64,000 nt of DNA from Pseudomonas maioricensis (lineage in GTDB: Bacteria > Pseudomonadota > Gammaproteobacteria > Pseudomonadales > Pseudomonadaceae): contig NZ_LOHG01000006.1 of NCBI RefSeq assembly GCF_022790535.1, positions 273,090-337,089 of the forward strand. Reading direction: 5' to 3'. The position numbers were made by a program, and so were the translations under genes. The notes under the pieces were generated by a model. The model was given only the letters and a program-made list of their open reading frames with translations, did not search any database and was not told where the DNA came from. Below are positions 36,891 to 45,962 of the stretch, in pieces. The first letter of the stretch is position 1; each line of letters starts with the position of its first letter.

Positions 36891-37886
36891 ATGAAGCGAA
36901 TTGCATGGCTGGCTATTGGCTTGCTGGCCGCGGTGCTGATCCCTTTGCTGTTGGGCGGCGGCGATATTTTTCAGCGTCTGCGCAGCTTTCCCTTCCCGCT
37001 ATTGATGGTGATGTTCGGCATGATCATCCTTTGCTGGGGCCTGAATACCCTACGCATGCGGATCCTGTTGGGTGAAAGCGCACGCCAACTGACAATCAAT
37101 AAAAGCCTGGGCCTGATTATGGCCAGCGAGTTTGCCTATTGCGCAACGCCCGGTGGCAGCGGTGGGCCGCTGACGTTGATGGCAGTGCTCGCCCGAAATG
37201 GCGTCAGACCAGCAAAAGCCAGCGCAGTATTCGCCACGGACCAACTCAGCGACCTGGTGTTTTTCCTCGTCGCGCTGGTAGGTATCATGTTCTATGCACT
37301 CTTCCATACGCTCAGTGAGCGCATGGAATGGCTGTTGGGCTTTAGCGCAGTACTTGTCGTAGGCAGCCTATGCCTGTTCCTGGGATTCGCCCGCTTCCAT
37401 CGTCAGGTCATCAAGTTTAACGGCCGGGTGCTAAAGCGCTTCAAAACCAAAAGCACAACCCGGTTTCGTTGGGCGCGCAAGGTTTTGCATTTCCGTGATG
37501 CGCTGGCTGAAACCTGGAAAATGCCCCGTCAGAAACTGATCGCGGTGTTTGTCCTGACTTGCCTGCATTGGGGGCTGCGCTACAGCATCCTGTACCTTGC
37601 ACTGCTAGGCCTGGGCGTCGACGTGCAGTGGGCGTGGACGTTTCTGATTCAGATGCTCTCGCTGACAGCCGGGCAATTCAGCTTGCTGCCTGGCGGCGCG
37701 GGTACCGCGGAGTTGACGTCTGCGGCGCTTCTGGCACCGATGGTAGGCAAATCTACAGCCGCAGCCGCCATCCTGATCTGGCGCACCGTGACCTACTACT
37801 TCTATCTCGTGGTGGGAGGGCCGATCTTCCTGCTGATGGTCGGACGACCATTGCTGAACAAGTTGATCCGCTTCAATCAAATCTGA
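36891..37886 (+). CDS. Flippase-like / lysylphosphatidylglycerol synthase TM-region family protein
   Basis: The 331-residue integral membrane protein has about eight TM helices: a clear N-terminal one (IAWLAIGLLAAVLIPLLLG) and family signatures FAYCATPGGSGGPLTLMAVL and LTAGQFSLLPGGAGTAELTS. These are the PGG-type motifs of the UPF0104/LPG_synthase_TM domain. MprF uses such a domain to flip lysyl-phosphatidylglycerol, but the synthase domain is missing here. It probably moves or binds a lipid in the inner membrane; the substrate is unknown. Confidence 0.85.
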   Translation: MKRIAWLAIGLLAAVLIPLLLGGGDIFQRLRSFPFPLLMVMFGMIILCWGLNTLRMRILLGESARQLTINKSLGLIMASEFAYCATPGGSGGPLTLMAVLARNGVRPAKASAVFATDQLSDLVFFLVALVGIMFYALFHTLSERMEWLLGFSAVLVVGSLCLFLGFARFHRQVIKFNGRVLKRFKTKSTTRFRWARKVLHFRDALAETWKMPRQKLIAVFVLTCLHWGLRYSILYLALLGLGVDVQWAWTFLIQMLSLTAGQFSLLPGGAGTAELTSAALLAPMVGKSTAAAAILIWRTVTYYFYLVVGGPIFLLMVGRPLLNKLIRFNQI

Positions 37887-37887
37887 A

Positions 37888-38073
37888 TCAGGCGTCGGGC
37901 TTGTCGCTGTGTTGCTGTTCTTTTTCCAGTTGAGTAATACGCCAAAGCTCGGCAGCTCCATCGAAATCGGCACCGTCTTCTGGCGTCAACGCATCCGGGT
38001 CATAACGACTGAGGCAACCCTCCCCCAAGGTTGGGGGCGCTGTAGACGTAGCTTTGTCGAGGGGACTGGTCAT
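37888..38073 (-). CDS. Small hypothetical protein
   Basis: A 61-residue acidic protein from the ATG at 38073, with GAGG eight bases upstream. It begins MTSPLDKATSTAPPTLGEGC and ends in a short helix (AAELWRITQLEKEQQHSD). There is no membrane segment. It converges with the flippase-like gene (stops two bases apart). No function recognised; the ribosome site and composition support it as real. Confidence 0.65.
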   Translation of the reverse strand: MTSPLDKATSTAPPTLGEGCLSRYDPDALTPEDGADFDGAAELWRITQLEKEQQHSDKPDA

Positions 38074-38114
38074 GACGGATACCTCAAGCAAGCGAAGCTG
38101 ACTGAAATAAATTC

Positions 38115-38190
38115 TCTGTAGGAGCTGCCACAGGCTGCGAAAGCGGCATATCTGGCACTCCGCCATTCGCAGCCCTCAACAGCGCCTCCA
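38115..38190. repeat. Degenerate REP inverted pair
   Basis: CTGTAGGAGCTGCCACAGGC (from 38115) faces a decayed complement ending near 38190 (TTCGCAGCCCTCAACAGCGC). It belongs to the GCCGAAGGCTGCGA subtype and lies between purU and the small downstream gene. Confidence 0.7.
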
Positions 38191-38209
38191 GATTCAATAT
38201 TTGCAGAGC

Positions 38210-39061
38210 TTAGTCGAACACTACCGTCTTGTTGTCATGCACCAACACGCGGTCTTCCAGGTGGTAGCGCAGACCACGAGCCAATACCATTTTTTCCACG
38301 TCGCGCCCGAACCGCACCATGTTTTCAATGCTGTCGCTGTGGCTGACACGCACTACATCCTGCTCGATGATCGGGCCAGCATCCAACTCTTCAGTTACAT
38401 AATGGCAAGTTGCACCAATCAACTTCACCCCCCGTAGAGAGGCTTGGTGATAAGGCTTGGCACCAACAAAGGATGGCAGGAAGCTGTGGTGAATATTGAT
38501 GACCTGATGCGCATATTCACGGCACAGTTGCGGCGGCAGGATCTGCATGTAACGCGCCAGCACCACTACGTCGGCCTGGTGATGAGCGACCAGACGCGAC
38601 ACCTCGGCAAATGCAGGTTCCTTGTCGGTCGGGTTGACCGGAACGTAGTAATAAGGAATGCCATGCCATTCAACCATGCTGCGCAAATCCTGGTGATTGG
38701 AAATCACGCAGGCAATTTCGCAGTCCAGTTCATCGCTGTGCCAGCGGTGCAACAGATCCGCCAGACAATGCGACTCGCGACTTGCCATCAACACCACGCG
38801 CTTCTTCTGCGCTGAGTCAGTGATGCGCCAGTCCATTGCAAACTCTTCAGCGATAGGCGCGAAGGCCTCACGGAAAGCGTCCAGATCGAAGGGCAGCGTA
38901 TCGGCACGAATTTCGTGACGCATGAAGAACCAGCCACTCAGGTTGTCTGAGTGATGGCTCGCTTCGGTAATCCAGCCGTTATAGGACGCCAGAAAGTTAC
39001 TGACTTTGGCAACGATGCCGACACGGTCCGGGCAAGAAATCACCAGACGAAAAGTGCGCAT
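38210..39061 (-). CDS. purU: Formyltetrahydrofolate deformylase
   Basis: The 283-residue protein has an N-terminal ACT domain (RLVISCPDRVGIVAKVSNFL, residues 5-24) and a C-terminal formyl-transferase fold (NHQDLRSMVEWHGIPYYYVP; catalytic HHSFLPSFVGAKPYHQA; EELDAGPIIEQD). It hydrolyses 10-formyl-THF to formate and THF, balancing one-carbon pools and feeding PurT. Length and domain order match PurU. It lies close to mvaT, as in P. putida. Confidence 0.95.
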   Translation of the reverse strand: MRTFRLVISCPDRVGIVAKVSNFLASYNGWITEASHHSDNLSGWFFMRHEIRADTLPFDLDAFREAFAPIAEEFAMDWRITDSAQKKRVVLMASRESHCLADLLHRWHSDELDCEIACVISNHQDLRSMVEWHGIPYYYVPVNPTDKEPAFAEVSRLVAHHQADVVVLARYMQILPPQLCREYAHQVINIHHSFLPSFVGAKPYHQASLRGVKLIGATCHYVTEELDAGPIIEQDVVRVSHSDSIENMVRFGRDVEKMVLARGLRYHLEDRVLVHDNKTVVFD

Positions 39062-39416
39062 TGGGGGAAACTCCAGAACTTCGCAAAGGCCGCTATTCTA
39101 GCGACTGCGCGGGAAAACTGCAGTATTCCTGTCAAACTGATTGATCACCGCCAAATGCAACAGGGCTTCCTGCAATCTCAGCGCTCCCGCCCCTGCATCG
39201 TCGCGTCCACGATCGACTTATCACGTCAGGAATTAAACGCGTCGATATGACTATCTTTGTCGCCTGCGCCAGAGCATCTAGTTATCGCCCGTTTGTAGGA
39301 CGCTGTATATTTCTAAATAATTCAAATAAAACTTTTATTTAATGTTTACTTGGTCATGGCGCATGACTATTATTGCTTCACTGTCTCCCTGCCACCTCTC
39401 AACATAGGTAAGCATC
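39062..39416. other. Intergenic region upstream of mvaT
   Basis: A 355-base gap between purU and mvaT. The last ~100 bases are strongly AT-rich and hold the mvaT promoter candidate. AT-rich DNA is what MvaT itself binds, so autorepression is plausible. The purU-proximal half shows no gene or repeat. Confidence 0.5.
39345..39373 (+). promoter_or_regulatory. Candidate sigma-70 promoter of mvaT
   Basis: TTTACT (39345-39350) and TATTAT (39368-39373) are separated by 17 bases. They lie directly downstream of a run of A/T tracts (39305-39343) resembling an UP element, and the start codon follows 44 bases later. Confidence 0.55.
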
Positions 39417-39794
39417 ATGTCCCTGATCAACGAATACCGTGCCACAGAAGAAGCCATCAAAGAACTGCAAGCCCGTTTGAAGAACCTGTCCCAAGACGAC
39501 AAACTGCAAACCGAGCTGGAATTCGAAGGCAAACTGCGCACCCTGATGGGCGAATATCAGAAGTCGCTGCGCGACATCATTGCCCTGCTCGACCCGGAAG
39601 CAAAAGTTGGCAAGTCCGCTCGTGGCGCAGTTAAACCGACTGGCACCAAGCGCGCACGCAAGGTCAAGCAATATAAAAACCCGCACAACGGCGAAGTCAT
39701 CGAAACCAAAGGTGGCAACCACAAAACTCTGAAAGAGTGGAAAGCCAAGTGGGGCGGTGATGAAGTTGAAGGCTGGGCTACTCTGCTGGGCTAA
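39417..39794 (+). CDS. mvaT: H-NS-like nucleoid protein MvaT
   Basis: A 125-residue protein. The N-terminal coiled-coil oligomerisation region (MSLINEYRATEEAIKELQAR, then DKLQTELEFEGKLRTLMGEY) is joined by a flexible basic linker (KPTGTKRARKVKQYKNPHNG) to a C-terminal DNA-binding domain (TKGGNHKTLKEWKAKWGGDE). It silences AT-rich and horizontally acquired DNA and polymerises along it. The length matches MvaT/TurA. It is monocistronic, with a strong terminator. Confidence 0.96.
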   Translation: MSLINEYRATEEAIKELQARLKNLSQDDKLQTELEFEGKLRTLMGEYQKSLRDIIALLDPEAKVGKSARGAVKPTGTKRARKVKQYKNPHNGEVIETKGGNHKTLKEWKAKWGGDEVEGWATLLG

Positions 39795-39830
39795 ACCCCA
39801 GGCAAGTCCCGCTTCACTCGTTACGCCAAA

Positions 39831-39856
39831 AACGCCAGCCACGCTGGCGTTTTTTA
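39831..39856 (+). terminator. mvaT terminator
   Basis: AACGCCAGC (39831-39839) pairs perfectly with GCTGGCGTT (39843-39851) over a three-base loop, followed by TTTTTATT. A-rich sequence before it makes it useful also for the converging sbcB gene. Confidence 0.92.
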
Positions 39857-39885
39857 TTGTCTGGAGAACGCCCGTCAATACGGCC

Positions 39886-41316
39886 TCAAATGCCCAACCT
39901 CTGGCGCAGCGCCTCGACATAGTCCTGCCACTCGCGCAATACCTTGAGCTGCTCCGGGCTCGCACTAAGGGACAATTCAACAAGTGAATGAGTGAAACTT
40001 TTCAGCGTATTAGGCGCTCCCGATTCAGGCGTTGTCAGTCGTGTCCTACAAAAATCAAGCCAGCGATGTTGCTCTTCGGTGCTCAGGGTTTCAGCAAAAT
40101 TACGCGCCCGATACCGAAATAATAACTCTGGCAAGCGTGCATCATCAAAAGGCCATGACTGATGAGCCAACTCTTCCGGTTCAGCATTGCGAACTTGCTC
40201 ACAGAGCCTGCGGTCACGGTCGCCAATAAACCCGTCATACAATTGTTGTTCTGGATCTTCGCTGGCAACAAAGTCATCGCCCGCATAAATGACCTCCAGC
40301 TTTTCCCGCCAGAGATCCTCACGTTCATTGAGATGGCGTACACGCTCATCGAAGACTGTCATGTCCAGATTTAAGCGTTGTTGATCTTCAGGCCGCAACA
40401 CCTTCAGCGGTGCGATCACTGGGCAACGGTTTATATGCAAGAGTTTGAGTGGGACAGGCAGCTCGCCGTCCATCAACTCTTCGCGACGGGTATATAACCG
40501 TTGTCGCAATAGGTGGGCGTCCTGTTCCAGTAACGGCAGGGGGTCCTGATGTAAATCGCAAACAATCAGCGCGTTCCGGTTCTGCGGATGCCAGGCGAGC
40601 GGAAGCACAACCCCGAGATAATGACGCGCCGCAGAAAAACGCCCGGAGATATGTACCAAAGGCTCCATGAGCCGTATCTGCTGTTGGACTTTTTGCTTGG
40701 TGCGCAACTCGAACAGGAACTCGTAAAGGCGAGGCTGTTTCTCACGAATCAAACGCGCCAGAGCAATGGTGGCGCGCACATCGGACAAGGCATCATGTGC
40801 CTGGCCGTGATCGATGCCGTTTGCCGCCGTGAGGCGTTCGAGTTTGAGGGTGACCCGGCCGTCGTCTTCGGGCCAGACAATGCCCTCAGGGCGCAGCGCA
40901 TAGGCCGCACGAACGACATCGATCAGATCCCAGCGACTGTTGCCGCCCTGCCATTCACGCGCGTAAGGATCAAAAAAATTCCGGTACAGACTGTACCGTG
41001 TCATTTCATCATCGAAACGCAACGTGTTGTAACCCGCGCCGCACGTACCTGGCGCTGCAAGCTGTGCATGCACACGCGTCATGAAGTCGGCCTCGCACAA
41101 GCCCTTCTCGGCGAGAGTCGTCGGCGTGATACCGGTAATCATGCATGCAGCGGGATGCGGCAGGATATCGTCACTGGGCTGGCAGTGAATATTGACCGGA
41201 GACGCTATTTCGTTGAGCTCGAAATCAGTGCGTATACCCGCCATTTGCAGCGGGCGATCGTTGCGCGGATTAATACCGGTGGTTTCGTAGTCGTACCAGA
41301 AGATGCTGGAAGTCAC
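39886..41316 (-). CDS. sbcB: Exodeoxyribonuclease I
   Basis: The 476-residue DnaQ-fold exonuclease has exo I at the N-terminus (FWYDYETTGINPRNDRP), exo II (GYNTLRFDDEMTRYSLYRNF) and exo III with the HDALSDVRATIALA catalytic His/Asp. The ExoI SH3-like domain and C-terminal helical domain follow. It degrades single-stranded DNA 3' to 5' in mismatch repair and recombination. The length matches E. coli SbcB (475). Confidence 0.95.
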   Translation of the reverse strand: MTSSIFWYDYETTGINPRNDRPLQMAGIRTDFELNEIASPVNIHCQPSDDILPHPAACMITGITPTTLAEKGLCEADFMTRVHAQLAAPGTCGAGYNTLRFDDEMTRYSLYRNFFDPYAREWQGGNSRWDLIDVVRAAYALRPEGIVWPEDDGRVTLKLERLTAANGIDHGQAHDALSDVRATIALARLIREKQPRLYEFLFELRTKQKVQQQIRLMEPLVHISGRFSAARHYLGVVLPLAWHPQNRNALIVCDLHQDPLPLLEQDAHLLRQRLYTRREELMDGELPVPLKLLHINRCPVIAPLKVLRPEDQQRLNLDMTVFDERVRHLNEREDLWREKLEVIYAGDDFVASEDPEQQLYDGFIGDRDRRLCEQVRNAEPEELAHQSWPFDDARLPELLFRYRARNFAETLSTEEQHRWLDFCRTRLTTPESGAPNTLKSFTHSLVELSLSASPEQLKVLREWQDYVEALRQRLGI

Positions 41317-41496
41317 GGGCTGATCCTGAACAAAAGACCGGCAAAGTGTAGGGCTTGAACATGGAAAAAGGCCAATCAGGCGAGGTTTTCCTCAAAAGAA
41401 ACCTTTTCTTACATCACATGTAGAAACAGTCCGGTTGCTTAGCATCCCAACAGCACCTAGCATCAGGCTTTGCTCTCAGGCGTCCCTCTCCCGACA

Positions 41497-42222
41497 ATGC
41501 CATCTCCGCACGTTTTGCCAAGGACTGCACCGCCAACCGCGCCGCTGGACACCCGTAGCCAGATCGAAACCCCGGAAGGCATCGATCTACATCTGCGACC
41601 GGCTGGACTTGTACCGCGCGCACTGGCGTTCGCTATCGATTTCAGCATTCGTGCCGCAGTCATGGGCGTACTCTTCCTGATCTTCAGCCTGTTCGAATCG
41701 TTTGGCGCTGGTTCGAGCGCTATCGCGCTGTTCGTGGTGACCTGGTGGTACATGGTGCTGTTTGAAGTCCTGAACCAGGGACGCACACCCGGCAAGCAGA
41801 TCATGGGGCTGCGAGTGATCCACGATGACGCAACTCCGGTCGGCTGGACTGCATCGCTGATCCGCAATCTGCTGCGCTTTGTCGACATGCTGCCTTTTGG
41901 TTACAGCCTCGGAGCCATCAGTTGCCTGCAACACCCGCAATTCAAGCGCCTGGGTGATCTTGCTGCAGGCACTCTGGTGGTCTATCAGGACAAACCACCT
42001 CACCGCCCAGTAGTGCCGCACGCCACGCCGATCATCGCGCCATTCATGATGAGTCTGGAAGAACAACGAGCGATTCTGAGCTTCGCACAACGTCAGGCCG
42101 AACTGTCCTCCGAACGTACTCAGGAATTGGCATCCATTCTCGCCGAGCCGCTCAACGTCAGCCCCGCGCTGGCGGTGCCAAGACTCAATAGCGTGGCCAG
42201 CGGCCTGCTGGGGCCGACATGA
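41497..42222 (+). CDS. RDD-family membrane protein
   Basis: A ~241-residue protein from the ATG at 41497; a TTG at 41470 is an alternative. The RDD domain has three TM helices: LVPRALAFAIDFSIRAAVMG with the R..D signature, ALFVVTWWYMVLFEVLNQGRTPGKQIMGLRV, and the third near residue 145. A soluble C-terminal tail (MSLEEQRAILSFAQRQAEL) follows. Function in the family is undefined; some members act in ion homeostasis. It is the first of six overlapping genes that run to 48360, and its last bases overlap the SpoIIM gene start. Confidence 0.88.
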   Translation: MPSPHVLPRTAPPTAPLDTRSQIETPEGIDLHLRPAGLVPRALAFAIDFSIRAAVMGVLFLIFSLFESFGAGSSAIALFVVTWWYMVLFEVLNQGRTPGKQIMGLRVIHDDATPVGWTASLIRNLLRFVDMLPFGYSLGAISCLQHPQFKRLGDLAAGTLVVYQDKPPHRPVVPHATPIIAPFMMSLEEQRAILSFAQRQAELSSERTQELASILAEPLNVSPALAVPRLNSVASGLLGPT

Positions 42223-43199
42223 AACAAGGCCTTTTCGAACTTCGTTATCAGGCTGAGTGGGCGCGCTTCACAGAGCGCCTGGCCGGCCTTGAAAAAGGCA
42301 AAGCGCAAGCTGGTTCGAACGAAACCTTCAGCCGCGATTACCGGCGTATCTGTAATCAGTTGGCCATTGCGCAGGAGAGAGGTTACAGCAGCCACCTGGT
42401 CGATCCGTTGCAGCAGCTGGCGATGCGTGGGCATCAGCAACTCTATCGCCATCGCCACCCCATTGGTGCGCAATTGCTGGGTTTCGTACTGGCGGGATTT
42501 CCACGGCTGGTGCGTGCGCAATGGCGCCTCGTGGCCGTTGCCAGCCTGCTGTTCTTCGGCAGTCTGATCGGCATGGCTTTGCTGGTGCACGGCTTCCCCG
42601 ACCTGATCTACAGCGTCGTTACCCCTGAACAGGTGACGCAGATGGAGAGCATGTACGATCCGCAATCGAGCCGTATCGGTCAGGCGGCGGAGCGTGCTGC
42701 CGACGCCGACTGGATGATGTTCGGGTACTACATCATGAACAACATCGGGATTGCCTTTCAGACCTACGCCACCGGTTTGCTGTTCGGGCTTGGCAGCCTG
42801 TTCTTTCTGTTCTTCAACGGCGTCACGATCGGGGCGGTCGCCGGGCACCTGACCGGTATCGGCTACGGGCAGACATTCTGGTCATTTGTCATCGGTCACG
42901 GCGCATTTGAACTCACCGCCATTGCTTTGGCGGGAGCAGCAGGCCTCAAACTCGGCTGGGCACTTCTCGCCCCCGGATCGCTACGTCGCGGCGAAGCTCT
43001 GCGGATGGCTGCAAAAACCAGTGTTCAGCTCGTTTATGGCGTCATCCTGTTTTTATTGATTGCAGCGTTTATAGAGGCCTACTGGTCATCCATGACCTGG
43101 CCGCAACCGACCATCAAGTATGCAGTCGGTGGCGCGCTATGGGGGCTGGTTATCGCCTATCTGGTTTTTGCTGGCAGGACTCGCCATGCGCCTGACTGA
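42219..43199 (+). CDS. Stage II sporulation protein M (SpoIIM)-like membrane protein
   Basis: The 326-residue protein has a cytoplasmic N-terminal helical part and five or more TM segments, including GYYIMNNIGIAFQTYATGLLFGLG and FWSFVIGHGAFELTAIALAGAAG, the SpoIIM/DUF95 signature. In Bacillus SpoIIM works with SpoIID/P in peptidoglycan remodelling during engulfment; this organism does not sporulate. Its ATG overlaps the RDD gene stop and its end overlaps the DUF4129 gene start. Gene context is with a MoxR ATPase and a DUF58 protein. Confidence 0.87.
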   Translation: MKQGLFELRYQAEWARFTERLAGLEKGKAQAGSNETFSRDYRRICNQLAIAQERGYSSHLVDPLQQLAMRGHQQLYRHRHPIGAQLLGFVLAGFPRLVRAQWRLVAVASLLFFGSLIGMALLVHGFPDLIYSVVTPEQVTQMESMYDPQSSRIGQAAERAADADWMMFGYYIMNNIGIAFQTYATGLLFGLGSLFFLFFNGVTIGAVAGHLTGIGYGQTFWSFVIGHGAFELTAIALAGAAGLKLGWALLAPGSLRRGEALRMAAKTSVQLVYGVILFLLIAAFIEAYWSSMTWPQPTIKYAVGGALWGLVIAYLVFAGRTRHAPD

Positions 43200-44763
43200 T
43201 GCCAGCGTTGCGATTCATCCGCGAACCCCATGGGAAGCCATTGATCTGGGTGTTCTGCTGGCGCGCAAGCATCGTGGCTTGCTGATAGCCAGTTGGGCGA
43301 TGGTGACCCTGCCAATCTTCGCGCTGCTCAGCCTCCTCCTGTGGGACTACCCGAAAATCGCGATCGTGGTGTTCTGGTGGCTCAAGCCTGTTTATGAACG
43401 CTTGCCACTGCTCATTCTTTCTCAAGCGTTATTCGACCCGGCCCCAAGCCTCAAAGAGGCACTGAAGGGCTGGCTGAAAACATTGCGTCCGAATCTTCTC
43501 GCCAGCCTGACCTGGCGCAGGTTCGGCCTGAGCCGCAGCTTTATTTTGCCGGTGCAACAGTTGGAGCAACTCTCTGGCGCTGAACTCAGACAGAGAATCG
43601 AGGTGCTCAGTCAGAAAGATCAGTTTGCAGCTCGTTGCCTGACAGTAGTCGGCAGCGCGCTGGAGCTTTGTCTGTGGATAGGCATGATCGTGCTTTTTTA
43701 CGCACTGATTCCTCAACAGGTGGAGCTGGACTGGGCCTGGCTGATGATGCTCAAGCTGAACAACGAACTGAACTGGCTGGAGCACCTGAGCAATCTGTTC
43801 TATGTACTGATACTGATGATATGGGGCCCGATCTACGTCTCATGCGGTTTCACCCTGTATTTGAACCGGCGCACGGTTCTGGAGGCCTGGGACATTGAAC
43901 TGGTTCTGCGGCGTTTGCGTCAGCGGCTTACGGGTAGCGCCTATGTGCTGATGATCGGCCTTGGCCTGACGCTGATCAGCCCGCCCCCCAAGGCCTGGTC
44001 TGCGCAACAGGATTTCAGCTGCCCCATTCCCGAACTTTCAACCGAAAACGAGCCGGGCCCCGACAGCCCACGCCTCGTCAATCAGGACCTGACCAGCACT
44101 GCGTCGCGGCAAGACATTCACAATCTGCTCCAGCAACCACCGTTCAAAAACCCGAAGACCGTTTCCGGCTGGCGGTTACCTGAAGAGCAGAATACCTCCC
44201 AGGCGGAGAACGGCGCAGGCAAGCACAACAATCTGCGCGAGTGGCTGAAATGGCTACTGCAGTTAGGCAACTACCTTGCCCAGGCTTTCAAAGTACTGCT
44301 GTGGGCAATTGTCATCGCCGTGACTGGCGTGGTGATCTGGCGCTACAGAAAATGGCTGGCTACATTCGTCAACCGTCGCGCCCCCCGTGAAAAACCGCAG
44401 CGCCCACAGCCCGAACAGTTATTTGGCCTGCACATCGGCGCTGAAAGTCTCCCGGTCGACGTCGCAGGCAGCGCCGAAGGACTCTGGTCGAGCCAGCCAC
44501 GTGAAGCATTGGGTCTGCTTTACAGAGCGCTGCTCAGCCGCTTGCTCAGCGATTATCAGTTACCGCTGAAAAGCGCCGACACCGAAAGCCAGGTCCTGCA
44601 AAGAATCGCTGCGCTTGATCAGCCCGCTCTTAACGAGTTCAGCCGCAACCTGACCCAACACTGGCAGAACCTCGCCTACGGTCATCAACTGCCGGCGGCT
44701 CATGTCCAGCAGGAACTGTGCGAGCAGTGGCGGCACCTGTTTGACCGGGAAGCCCGGCCATGA
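43186..44763 (+). CDS. DUF4129 domain-containing membrane protein
   Basis: The 525-residue protein starts at the ATG at 43186 (AGGA seven bases upstream, inside the previous gene). TM segments lie near residues 30-50 (LLIASWAMVTLPIFALLSLL), 60-80 and 165-185. A long periplasmic or soluble stretch precedes a late TM (VLLWAIVIAVTGVVIWRY, about 380). The C-terminal DUF4129 domain contains EALGLLYRALLSRLLSDYQL and ADTESQVLQRI. This late TM plus DUF4129 layout is typical of MoxR/DUF58 clusters. Biochemical role unknown. Confidence 0.85.
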   Translation: MRLTDASVAIHPRTPWEAIDLGVLLARKHRGLLIASWAMVTLPIFALLSLLLWDYPKIAIVVFWWLKPVYERLPLLILSQALFDPAPSLKEALKGWLKTLRPNLLASLTWRRFGLSRSFILPVQQLEQLSGAELRQRIEVLSQKDQFAARCLTVVGSALELCLWIGMIVLFYALIPQQVELDWAWLMMLKLNNELNWLEHLSNLFYVLILMIWGPIYVSCGFTLYLNRRTVLEAWDIELVLRRLRQRLTGSAYVLMIGLGLTLISPPPKAWSAQQDFSCPIPELSTENEPGPDSPRLVNQDLTSTASRQDIHNLLQQPPFKNPKTVSGWRLPEEQNTSQAENGAGKHNNLREWLKWLLQLGNYLAQAFKVLLWAIVIAVTGVVIWRYRKWLATFVNRRAPREKPQRPQPEQLFGLHIGAESLPVDVAGSAEGLWSSQPREALGLLYRALLSRLLSDYQLPLKSADTESQVLQRIAALDQPALNEFSRNLTQHWQNLAYGHQLPAAHVQQELCEQWRHLFDREARP

Positions 44764-45962
44764 CCCGGCGTAATGGAGTACTGCTCACCCTGATTGTGCT
44801 GGTTTTGTGCCTGGGCGCAGTCTATCTGCTGAAAAACCTCGAGCACTACGAGGAGACTGTCGACCAAGGCCCGTCCCCTGAAGCTCGTGGCAATCCATGG
44901 CTGGCGGCAGAAAGCTTTCTGCGCAATCGCTCCATCGCGGTAAAGATCGCCGACTCCACAAACAAACTGCCCGATACAAGCCAGGAATCACAAACCCTGT
45001 TGCTGTTGGACAGCCGGGAACACATGACCCCTGCGCAAGCGGATCAGGTCCTGCATTGGGCACGCTCAGGGGGGCATCTGCTGTTTGTTGCCAGACAGCT
45101 CTGGGATGAAAAAAAAGGCCGCAGCGGCGATTTGTTGCTTGATCGCCTCCATATTCATCAGCTACTCACAAAAGACCTCAAAGGGCAGGAATACTCTCTC
45201 GTCAACCCGGTAATCCCGCTACGCGCACCGGCCCCCAAAGCTCCCAGGTTGCCCTGGCCAGATTTGACACGCCTGTATCTGGAAAATGAAGAAGCACCGG
45301 CTTATATAGGCTTCGACCCCAGATTCCACCTTGAAGACCCCGAGGACCAGGCCCAGTCATGGGCTAACAGCGCTGGCGCAACGCACATGCTGCAACTGAT
45401 CTATGGCGATGGCCTGATCACCGTGGTGACCGACGCCGAGCTGTGGAAAACCCGCTCCATCGGTCGCTACGACAATGCCTGGCTACTGTGGTATCTGACT
45501 CAAGACAGCAAGGTCACGATGGTCGTCAGGACCCAGCACGATAATCTGTTCAACCTGCTGCTGCGCCACTTCCCTTTATTGCTACTGATGCTGTTACTGC
45601 TCGTCGGTGCCGGGCTGTGGCGGGCAGGCATGCGCCAGGGGCCGTTACGGGCGCCTGCTGCGGGAGCTCGTCGGCAATTGACCGAGCACCTGCGTGCCAG
45701 CGCCGAATTCCTGCGTCGTCGCAGCGGTCCGCAATCACTTTTGCGCGCCCTGCAAACAGAAATTCTTCACCGCGCCCGTATTCGCCATCCGGGCTTCGAC
45801 TCACTAATGGTCGCTGATCAATGGCAAGTCCTGGCACGTTTGACGCGCCAACCCGGCAGCGTCATCAGCCAGGCAATGCGCCCGCGTCCGGCACAGCGCA
45901 TGTCCAGCTCCGACTTCACCCGTCAGGTTGCCCACCTGCAAACCATCAGGAATGCCCTATGA
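44760..45962 (+). CDS. DUF4350 domain-containing protein
   Basis: The 400-residue protein begins with a signal-anchor TM (GVLLTLIVLVLCLGAVYLL). A DUF4350 (GATase1-like) domain follows (ANPWLAAESFLRNRS region, then LLLLDSREHMTPAQADQVLHW). A second TM lies about residue 275 (FPLLLLMLLLLVGAGLW), then a cytoplasmic tail with a helical domain. It overlaps both neighbours by four bases (ATGA), so it is translationally coupled in the operon. Function unknown; it co-occurs with MoxR and DUF58 proteins. Confidence 0.85.
   Translation: MTRRNGVLLTLIVLVLCLGAVYLLKNLEHYEETVDQGPSPEARGNPWLAAESFLRNRSIAVKIADSTNKLPDTSQESQTLLLLDSREHMTPAQADQVLHWARSGGHLLFVARQLWDEKKGRSGDLLLDRLHIHQLLTKDLKGQEYSLVNPVIPLRAPAPKAPRLPWPDLTRLYLENEEAPAYIGFDPRFHLEDPEDQAQSWANSAGATHMLQLIYGDGLITVVTDAELWKTRSIGRYDNAWLLWYLTQDSKVTMVVRTQHDNLFNLLLRHFPLLLLMLLLLVGAGLWRAGMRQGPLRAPAAGARRQLTEHLRASAEFLRRRSGPQSLLRALQTEILHRARIRHPGFDSLMVADQWQVLARLTRQPGSVISQAMRPRPAQRMSSSDFTRQVAHLQTIRNAL

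Noticed and set aside
45821..45958. N-terminal extension of the MoxR frame
   Set aside because: It overlaps the DUF4350 coding region by more than 130 bases; the ATGA overlap start with AGGA upstream fits the operon pattern.
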